DNA of 64,000 nucleotides, taken from positions 93,066 to 157,065 of the forward strand of contig CAXIWQ010000075.1 in the NCBI GenBank assembly GCA_964036275.1. The letters run 5' to 3'. Below the pieces are notes generated by a model, which saw nothing but the letters and a program-made list of their open reading frames with translations, searched no databases and was not told the DNA's origin. This document shows positions 55,801 to 64,000 of the stretch, piece by piece. Both the position numbers and the translations under genes were made by a program. This stretch comes from Litoditis marina. Lineage: Eukaryota > Nematoda > Chromadorea > Rhabditida > Rhabditidae. The stretch's first letter is position 1; each line of letters begins with the position of its first letter.

Positions 55801-58800
55801 GAGTCAATAACCGCGTTAATTTGTCTTTTGTGGCTGTGCGCCACAGAATATAAAGTCGTATTAGGTTTTTGTAGCTGGGAGCAACAGACTTGATAGCCGT
55901 ATAAACTTTTTTCTGCAGCTGCAAGGCAAAGAGGTAATAACCGCGTTAATTTGTCTTTTGTGGCTGTGCGCCACAGAATATAAAGTCGTATTAGGTTTTT
56001 GTAGCCATGAGCAACAGACTTGATAGCCGTATAAACTTTTTTCTGTAGCTGCAAGGCAAAGAGTCGATAACCGCGTTAATTCGTATTTTGTGGCTGTGTG
56101 CCACAGAATAGATAGTTGTATTGGGTTTTTCTAGCTGGGAGCAACATACTTGATAGCCGTATAAATTTTTTTCTGTAGCTGCAAGGCAAAGAGTCAATAA
56201 CCGCGTTAATCTGTCTTTTGTGGCTGTGCGCCACAGAATATATAGTCGTATTAGGTTTTTGTAGCTGGGAGCAACAGACTTGATAGCCGTATGAACTTAT
56301 CTCTGTAACTGCAAGCCAACAAGTCGATAACCGCGATAATTCGTATTTTGTGGCTGTGCGCCACAGAATAGATTGTCGTATTAGGTTTTTGTAGCTGGGA
56401 GCAACAGATTTGATAGCCGTATGAACTGTTCTCTGTAGCTGCAAGGCAAAGACTCGATAACCGCGTTTATTCGTATTTTGTGGCTGTGCGCCACAGAATA
56501 GATTGTCGTATTAGGTTTTCGTAGCTGGGAGCAACATATTTGATAGCCGTATGAACTGTTCTCTGTAGCTGCAAGGCAAAGAGTCGATAACCGCGTTAGT
56601 TCGTATTTTGTGGCTGTGCGCCACAGAATAGATTGTCTTATCAGGTTTTTGTAGCTGGGAACATCGGACTTGATAGCCGTATTAACTTTTTTCTGTAGCT
56701 GCAAAGCAAACAGTCGATAACCGCGTTAATTCGTATTTTGTGGCTGTGCGCCACAGAATAGATAGTCGTATTAGGTTTTTGTAGCTGGGAGCAACATACT
56801 TGATAGCCGTATGAACTTTGTTCTGTAGCTGCACGGCAAAGAGTCAATAACCGCGTTAATTTGTCTTTTGTGGCTGTGCGCCACAGGATATAAAGTCGTA
56901 TTAGGTTTTTGTAGCTGGGAGCAACAGACTTGATAGCCGTATAAACTTTTTTCTGTAGCTGCAAGGCAAAGAGGTAATAACCGCTTTAATTTGTCTTTTG
57001 TGGCTGTGCGCAACAGAATATAAAGTCGTATTAGGTTTTTGTAGCCATGAGCAACAGACTTGATAGCCGTATAAACTTTTTTTCTGTAGCTGCAAGGCAA
57101 AGAGTCGATAACCGCGTTAATTCGTATTTTGTGGCTGTGTGCCACAGAATAGATAGTTGTATTGGGTTTTTCTAGCTGGGAGCAACATACTTGATAGTCG
57201 TATAAACTTTTTCTGTAGCTGCAAGGCAAAGAGTCAATAACCGCGTTAATTTGTCTTTTGTGGCTGTGCGCCACAGAATATAAAGTCGTATTAGGTTTTT
57301 GTAGCCATGAGCAACTTGATAGCCGTATTAACTGTTCTCTGTAGCTGCAAAGCAAACAGTCGATAACCGCGTTAATTCGTATTTTGTGGCTGTGCGCCAC
57401 AGAATAGATTGTCGTATTAGGTTTTTGTAGCTGGGAGCAACATATTTGATAGCCGTATGAACTGTTCTCGGTAGCTGCAAGGCAAAGAGTCAATAACCGC
57501 GTTAATTTGTCTTTTGTGGCTGTGCGCCACAGAATATAAAGTCGTATTAGGTTTTTGTAGCTGGGAGCAACAGACTTGATAGCCGTATAAACTTTTTTCT
57601 GTAGCTGCAAGGCAAAGATATAATAACCGCGTTAATTTGTCTTTTGTGGCTGTGCGCCACAGAATATAAAGTCGTATCAGGTTTTTGTATCTGGGAGCAA
57701 CATACTTGATAGCCGTATAAACTTTTTTCTGTAGCTGCACGGCAAAGAGTCAATAACCGCGTTAATTTGTCTTTTGTGGCTGTGCGCCACAGATTATAAA
57801 GTCGTATTAGGTTTTTGTAGCTGGGAGCAACAGACTTGATAGCCGTATAAACTTTTTTCTGTAGCTGCAAGGCAAAGAGATAATAACCGCGTTAATTTGT
57901 CTTTTGTGGCTGTGCGCCACAGAATATAAAGTCGTATCAGGTTTTTGTATCTGGGAGCAACATACTTGATAGCCGTATAAACTTTTTTCTGTAGCTGCAC
58001 GGCAAAGAGTCAATAACCGCGTTAATTTGTCTTTTGTGGCTGTGCGCCACAGAATATAAAGTCGTATTAGGTTTTTGTAGCTGGGAGCAACAGACTTGAT
58101 AGCCGTATAAACTTTTTTCTGTAGCTGCAAGGCAAAGAGGTAATAACCGCGTTAATTTGTCTTTTGTGGCTGTGCGCCACAGAATATAAAGTCGTATTAG
58201 GTTTTTGTAGCCATGAGCAACAGACTTGATAGCCGTATAAACTTTTTTCTGTAGCTGCAAGGCAAAGAGTCGATAACCGCGTTAATTCGTATTTTGTGGC
58301 TGTGTGCCACAGAATAGATAGTTGTATTGGGTTTTTCTAGCTGGGAGCAACATACTTGATAGCCGTATAAATTTTTTTCTGTAGCTGCAAGGCAAAGAGT
58401 CAATAACCGCGTTAATCTGTCTTTTGTGGCTGTGCGCCACATAATATAAAGTCGTATTAGGTTTTTGTAGCTGGGAGCAACAGACTTGATAGCCGTATAA
58501 ACTTTTTTCCGTAGCTGCAAGCCAATGAGTCGATAACCGCGTTAATTTGTATTTTGTGGCTGTGCGCCACAGAATATAAAGTCGTATTAGGTTTTTGTAG
58601 CTGGGAGCAACAGACTTGATAGCCGTATAAACTTTTTTCTGTAGCTGCAAGGCAAAGAGGTAATAACCGCGTTAATTTGTCTTTTGTGGCTGTGCGCCAC
58701 AGAATATAAAGTCGTATTAGGTTTTTGTAGCCATGAGCAACAGACTTGATAGCCGTATAAACTTTTTTCTGTAGCTGCAAGGCAAAGAGTCGATAACCGC

Positions 58801-61800
58801 GTTAATTCGTATTTTGTGGCTGTGTGCCACAGAATAGATAGTTGTATTGGGTTTTTCTAGCTGGGAGCAACATACTTGATAGCCGTATAAATTTTTTTCT
58901 GTAGCTGCAAGGCAAAGAGTCAATAACCGCGTTAATCTGTCTTTTGTGGCTGTGCGCCACAGAATATATAGTCGTATTAGGTTTTTGTAGCTGGGAGCAA
59001 CAGACTTGATAGCCGTATGAACTTATCTCTGTAACTGCAAGCCAACAAGTCGATAACCGCGATAATTCGTATTTTGTGGCTGTGCGCCACAGAATAGATT
59101 GTCGTATTAGGTTTTTGTAGCTGGGAGCAACAGATTTGATAGCCGTATGAACTGTTCTCTGTAGCTGCAAGGCAAAGACTCGATAACCGCGTTTATTCGT
59201 ATTTTGTGGCTGTGCGCCACAGAATAGATTGTCGTATTAGGTTTTCGTAGCTGGGAGCAACATATTTGATAGCCGTATGAACTGTTCTCTGTAGCTGCAA
59301 GGCAAAGAGTCGATAACCGCGTTAGTTCGTATTTTGTGGCTGTGCGCCACAGAATAGATTGTCTTATCAGGTTTTTGTAGCTGGGAACATCGGACTTGAT
59401 AGCCGTATTAACTTTTTTCTGTAGCTGCAAAGCAAACAGTCGATAACCGCGTTAATTCGTATTTTGTGGCTGTGCGCCACAGAATAGATAGTCGTATTAG
59501 GTTTTTGTAGCTGGGAGCAACATACTTGATAGCCGTATGAACTTTGTTCTGTAGCTGCACGGCAAAGAGTCAATAACCGCGTTAATTTGTCTTTTGTGGC
59601 TGTGCGCCACAGGATATAAAGTCGTATTAGGTTTTTGTAGCTGGGAGCAACAGACTTGATAGCCGTATAAACTTTTTTCTGTAGCTGCAAGGCAAAGAGG
59701 TAATAACCGCTTTAATTTGTCTTTTGTGGCTGTGCGCAACAGAATATAAAGTCGTATTAGGTTTTTGTAGCCATGAGCAACAGACTTGATAGCCGTATAA
59801 ACTTTTTTTCTGTAGCTGCAAGGCAAAGAGTCGATAACCGCGTTAATTCGTATTTTGTGGCTGTGTGCCACAGAATAGATAGTTGTATTGGGTTTTTCTA
59901 GCTGGGAGCAACATACTTGATAGTCGTATAAACTTTTTCTGTAGCTGCAAGGCAAAGAGTCAATAACCGCGTTAATTTGTCTTTTGTGGCTGTGCGCCAC
60001 AGAATATAAAGTCGTATTAGGTTTTTGTAGCCATGAGCAACTTGATAGCCGTATTAACTGTTCTCTGTAGCTGCAAAGCAAACAGTCGATAACCGCGTTA
60101 ATTCGTATTTTGTGGCTGTGCGCCACAGAATAGATTGTCGTATTAGGTTTTTGTAGCTGGGAGCAACATATTTGATAGCCGTATGAACTGTTCTCGGTAG
60201 CTGCAAGGCAAAGAGTCAATAACCGCGTTAATTTGTCTTTTGTGGCTGTGCGCCACAGAATATAAAGTCGTATTAGGTTTTTGTAGCTGGGAGCAACAGA
60301 CTGATAGCCGTATAAACTTTTTTCTGTAGCTGCAAGGCAAAGATATAATAACCGCGTTAATTTGTCTTTTGTGGCTGTGCGCCACAGAATATAAAGTCGT
60401 ATCAGGTTTTTGTATCCTGGGAGCAACATACTTGATAGCCGTATAAACTTTTTTCTGTAGCTGCACGGCAAAGAGTCAATAACCGCGTTAATTTGTCTTT
60501 TGTGGCTGTGCGCCACAGATTATAAAGTCGTATTAGGTTTTTGTAGCTGGGAGCAACAGACTTGATAGCCGTATAAACTTTTTTCTGTAGCTGCAAGGCA
60601 AAGAGATAATAACCGCGTTAATTTGTCTTTTGTGGCTGTGCGCCACAGAATATAAAGTCGTATCAGGTTTTTGTATCTGGGAGCAACATACTTGATAGCC
60701 GTATAAACTTTTTTCTGTAGCTGCACGGCAAAGAGTCAATAACCGCGTTAATTTGTCTTTTGTGGCTGTGCGCCACAGAATATAAAGTCGTATTAGGTTT
60801 TTGTAGCTGGGAGCAACAGACTTGATAGCCGTATAAACTTTTTTCTGTAGCTGCAAGGCAAAGAGGTAATAACCGCGTTAATTTGTCTTTTGTGGCTGTG
60901 CGCCACAGAATATAAAGTCGTATTAGGTTTTTGTAGCCATGAGCAACAGACTTGATAGCCGTATAAACTTTTTTCTGTAGCTGCAAGGCAAAGAGTCGAT
61001 AACCGCGTTAATTCGTATTTTGTGGCTGTGTGCCACAGAATAGATAGTTGTATTGGGTTTTTCTAGCTGGGAGCAACATACTTGATAGCCGTATAAATTT
61101 TTTTCTGTAGCTGCAAGGCAAAGAGTCAATAACCGCGTTAATCTGTCTTTTGTGGCTGTGCGCCACATAATATAAAGTCGTATTAGGTTTTTGTAGCTGG
61201 GAGCAACAGACTTGATAGCCGTATAAACTTTTTTCCGTAGCTGCAAGCCAATGAGTCGATAACCGCGTTAATTTGTATTTTGTGGCTGTGCGCCACAGAA
61301 TATAAAGTCGTATTAGGTTTTTGTAGCTGGGAGCAACAGACTTGATAGCCGTATAAACTTTTTTCTGTAGCTGCAAGGCAAAGAGATAATAACCGCGTTA
61401 ATTTGTCTTTTGTGGCTGTGCGCCACAGAATATAAAGTCGTATTAGGTTTTTGTATCTGGGAGCAACATACTTGATAGCCGTATAAACTTTTTTCTGTAG
61501 CTGCACGGCAAAGAGTCAATAACCGCGTTAATTTGTCTTTTGTGGCTGTGCGCCACAGAATATAAAGTCGTATTAGGTTTTTGTAGCTGGGAGCAACAGA
61601 CTTGATAGCCGTATAAACTTTTTTCTGCAGCTGCAAGGCAAAGAGGTAATAACCGCGTTAATTTGTCTTTTGTGGCTGTGCGCCACAGAATATAAAGTCG
61701 TATTAGGTTTTTGTAGCCATGAGCAACAGACTTGATAGCCGTATAAACTTTTTTCTGTAGCTGCAAGGCAAAGAGTCGATAACCGCGTTAATTCGTATTT

Positions 61801-62567
61801 TGTGGCTGTGTGCCACAGAATAGATAGTTGTATTGGGTTTTTCTAGCTGGGAGCAACATACTTGATAGCCGTATAAATTTTTTTCTGTAGCTGCAAGGCA
61901 AAGAGTCAATAACCGCGTTAATCTGTCTTTTGTGGCTGTGCGCCACAGAATATATAGTCGTATTAGGTTTTTGTAGCTGGGAGCAACAGACTTGATAGTC
62001 GTATGAACTTATCTCTGTAACTGCAAGCCAACAAGTCGATAACCGCGATAATTCGTATTTTGTGGCTGTGCGCCACAGAATAGATTGTCGTATTAGGTTT
62101 TTGTAGCTGGGAGCAACAGATTTGATAGCCGTATGAACTGTTCTCTGTAGCTGCAAGGCAAAGACTCGATAACCGCGTTTATTCGTATTTTGTGGCTGTG
62201 CGCCACAGAATAGATTGTCGTATTAGGTTTTCGTAGCTGGGAGCAACATATTTGATAGCCGTATGAACTGTTCTCTGTAGCTGCAAGGCAAAGAGTCGAT
62301 AACCGCGTTAGTTCGTATTTTGTGGCTGTGCGCCACAGAATAGATTGTCTTATCAGGTTTTTGTAGCTGGGAACATCAGACTTGATAGCCGTATTAACTT
62401 TTTTCTGTAGCTGCAAAGCAAACAGTCGATAACCGCGTTAATTCGTATTTTGTGGCTGTGCGCCACAGAATAGATAGTCGTATTAGGTTTTTGTAGCTGG
62501 GAGCAACATACTTGATAGCCGTATGAACTTTGTTCTGTAGCTGCACGGCAAAGAGTCAATAACCGCG
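52850..62567 (+). repeat. Higher-order repeat, 2,726-bp unit, about 3.5 copies
   Basis: Twenty-one monomers (2,730 bp less 4) repeat at exactly 2,726 bp, for example diverged monomers with GAACTTATCTCTGTAACTGC near 53,567, 56,293 and 59,019, and next at 62,005 (2,986 bp further). The 260-bp steps equal two monomers: 57,807-58,066 is an additional copy of 57,547-57,806, and about 260 bp present at 55.6-55.9 kb is missing from the equivalent at 58.6-58.7 kb but present at 61.3-61.6 kb. The last, partial copy stops at about 62,567, where a TTAAACTGTC monomer begins. Confidence 0.82.
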
Positions 62568-62704
62568 TTAAACTGTCTTTTGTGGCTGTGCGCCACAGGA
62601 TATACAGTCGTATTAGGTTTTTGTAGTTGTGAGCAACAGACTTGATAGCCGTGTGATTTTTTTTTTCTGTAACTGCAAGCCGAAAAGTCGACAACCGCGT
62701 TAAT

Positions 62705-64000
62705 GTTGCATGTTGCTCCCAGCTACAAAAACCTAATACGACAATCTATTCTGTAAAATCTATTCATACGGCTATCAAGTTGCTCATGGCTACAAAAACC
62801 TAATACGACTTTATATTATGTGGCGCACAGCCACAAAAGACAGATTAACGCGGTTATTGACTCTTTGCCTTGCAGCTACAGAACAAAATTTATACGGCTA
62901 TCAAGTATGTTGCTCCCAGCTAGAAAAACCCAATACAACTATCTATTCTGTGGCACACAGCCACAAAATACAAATTAACGCGGTTATCGACTCTTTGCCT
63001 TGCAGCTACAGAAAAAAGTTTATACGGCTATCAAGTCTGTTGCTCATGGCTACAAAAACCTAATACGACTTTATATTCTGTGGCGCACAGCCACAAAAGA
63101 CAAATTAACGCGGTTATTACCTCTTTGCCTTGCAGCTACAGAAAAAAGTTTGTACGGCTATCAAGTCTGTTGCTCCCAGCTACAAAAACCTAATACGACT
63201 TTATATTCTGTGGCGCACAGCCACAAAAGACAAATTAACGCGGTTATTACCTCTTTGCCTTGCAGCTACAGAAAAAAGTTTATACGGCTATCAAGTATGT
63301 TGCTCCCAGCTAGAAAAACCCAATACAACTACCTATTCTGTGGCACACAGCCACAAAATACGAATTAACGCGGTTATCGACTCTTTGCCTTGCAGCTACA
63401 GAAAAAAGTTTATACGGCTATCAAGTCTGTTGCTCATGGCTACAAAAACCTAATACGACTTTATATTCTGTGGCGCACAGCCACAAAAGACAAATTAACG
63501 CGGTTATTACCTCTTTGCCTTGCAGCTACAGAAAAAAGTTTATACGGCTATCAAGTCTGTTGCTCCCAGCTACAAAAACCTAATACGACTTTATATTCTG
63601 TGGCGCACAGCCACAAAAGACAAATTAACGCGGTTATTGACTCTTTGCCGTGCAGCTACAGAAAAAAATTTATACGGCTATCAAGTATGTTGCTCCCAGA
63701 TACAAAAACCTAATACGACTTTATATTCTGTGGCACACAGCCACAAAAGACCAATTAACGCGGTTATTATCTCTTTGCCTTGCAGCTACAGAAAAAAGTT
63801 TATACGGCTATCAAGGTCTGTTGCTCCCAGCTACAAAAACCTAATACGACTTTATATTCTGTGGCGCACAGCCACAAAAGACAAATTAACGCGGTTATTG
63901 ATTCTTTGCCTTGCAGCTACAGAGAACACTTCATACGGCTATCAAATATGTTGCTCCCAGCTACAAAAACCTAATACGACAATCTATTCTGTGGCGCACA
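62705..64000 (-). repeat. 130-bp satellite array in inverted orientation
   Basis: From about 62,705 every landmark appears as its reverse complement: GTTGCTCCCAGCTACAAAAA, CCTAATACGAC, TGTGGCGCACAGCCACA, CGCGGTTAT. About ten monomers follow to the window end. The joint reads CCGCGTTAAT then GTTGCATGTTGC; the first GTTGC (62,705-62,709) fits neither side well and may be filler or a small duplication. The first inverted monomer is the truncated chimera also found at 32,941-33,030. The two sides of the joint are different monomer types, so this is not a perfect palindrome. Confidence 0.92.

Larger units (their letters stand above)
27494..62704 (+). repeat. 130-bp satellite array, right domain
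   Basis: The same 130-bp satellite as 1-22,070 in the same orientation, about 270 monomers. Its variant repertoire differs from the left: GAGATAATAACC monomers, TTTTTGTATCTGGGAGC monomers, monomers lacking five bases so that CCGCGTT is followed directly by GTCTTTTG (about 39.3-52.9 kb), and shortened monomers reading AATAGTATTACG. TCTTTAGCTGCAGGG monomers of the left domain are not seen. It comprises several HOR blocks listed separately; 38.3-40.6 kb and 48.65-52.85 kb are mosaics of the same variant blocks in shuffled order. No gene or other mobile element was found. Confidence 0.96.

Noticed and set aside
1..62700. About 200 overlapping minus-strand reading frames of 60-340 codons with recurring peptides such as TAIKSVAPSYKNLIR
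   Set aside because: They are the satellite read in all three frames: 130 is not a multiple of 3, so each frame cycles every 390 bp. Most begin at TTG, CTG or GTG rather than ATG, overlap one another, and end at the same TAA (CCTAATACG). Two of the three minus-strand frames of a monomer simply lack stops. No codon-level conservation is apparent.
62600..62800. Perfect palindrome at the orientation switch
   Set aside because: Monomer types and variants to the left (GTGTGATTTTT, GCCGAAAAGTCG) do not mirror those to the right (truncated chimera, GTAGCCATGAGC type).
62818..63974. Plus-strand reading frames of 64-122 codons near the window end
   Set aside because: Same satellite translation as elsewhere; they move to the plus strand only because the array is inverted here.

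Overview
The window is eukaryotic, non-genic repeat DNA, most likely from an invertebrate animal. About 58.6 kb of the 64 kb is one tandem satellite with a 130-bp monomer (roughly 450 copies). A single young, intact Ty3/gypsy-type LTR retrotransposon of 5,423 bp interrupts it. I see no bacterial genes, no rRNA or tRNA, and no host protein-coding gene. The animal assignment is inference: it rests on the gag-pol layout, which resembles the metazoan 'K02A2.6-like' gypsy elements, and on the satellite architecture. The satellite family itself is one I do not recognise.

Layout. Positions 1-22,070 are satellite in forward orientation. Positions 22,071-27,493 are the retrotransposon: a 364-bp 5' LTR, a primer binding site, a leader with small tandem repeats, one uninterrupted gag-pol ORF at 22,862-27,043, a polypurine tract and a 365-bp 3' LTR. 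It is flanked by the 5-bp target duplication AAAGT, which splits one satellite monomer. Positions 27,494-about 62,704 are forward satellite again. From about 62,705 to the window end the same satellite runs in the opposite orientation.

The satellite is not a flat monomer array. Nested higher-order repeats (HORs) can be read from recurring diagnostic variants. They are a ~3.62-kb unit (x2, about 4.6-11.8 kb), a 1,941-bp unit (about x2.7, 14.7-19.9 kb), a 2,065-bp unit (x2, 27.5-31.5 kb), a 2,527-bp spacing pair (30.9-35.0 kb), a 905-bp unit (x3, 34.6-37.6 kb), a ~4,003-bp unit (x2, 40.6-48.65 kb) and a 2,726-bp unit (about x3.5, 52.85-62.57 kb, with two-monomer gains and losses). Islands of older, diverged monomers lie between them. 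This is what repeated unequal exchange or conversion would leave.

The retrotransposon supplies its own Gag, protease, reverse transcriptase, RNase H and integrase from one polyprotein. Its LTRs differ by one substitution and one 1-bp indel, and matching unoccupied target copies sit in the adjacent HOR, so it arrived after that HOR was amplified. Many satellite frames on the minus strand look open, but they begin at TTG/CTG/GTG and shift frame every 130 bp; I treat none as genes. Several stretches (about 8.5-14 kb, 39.1-40.5 kb, 43.3-45.5 kb) carry many one-base indels relative to nearly identical copies and may contain consensus errors. All HOR boundaries were placed by eye and are approximate to tens of bases.
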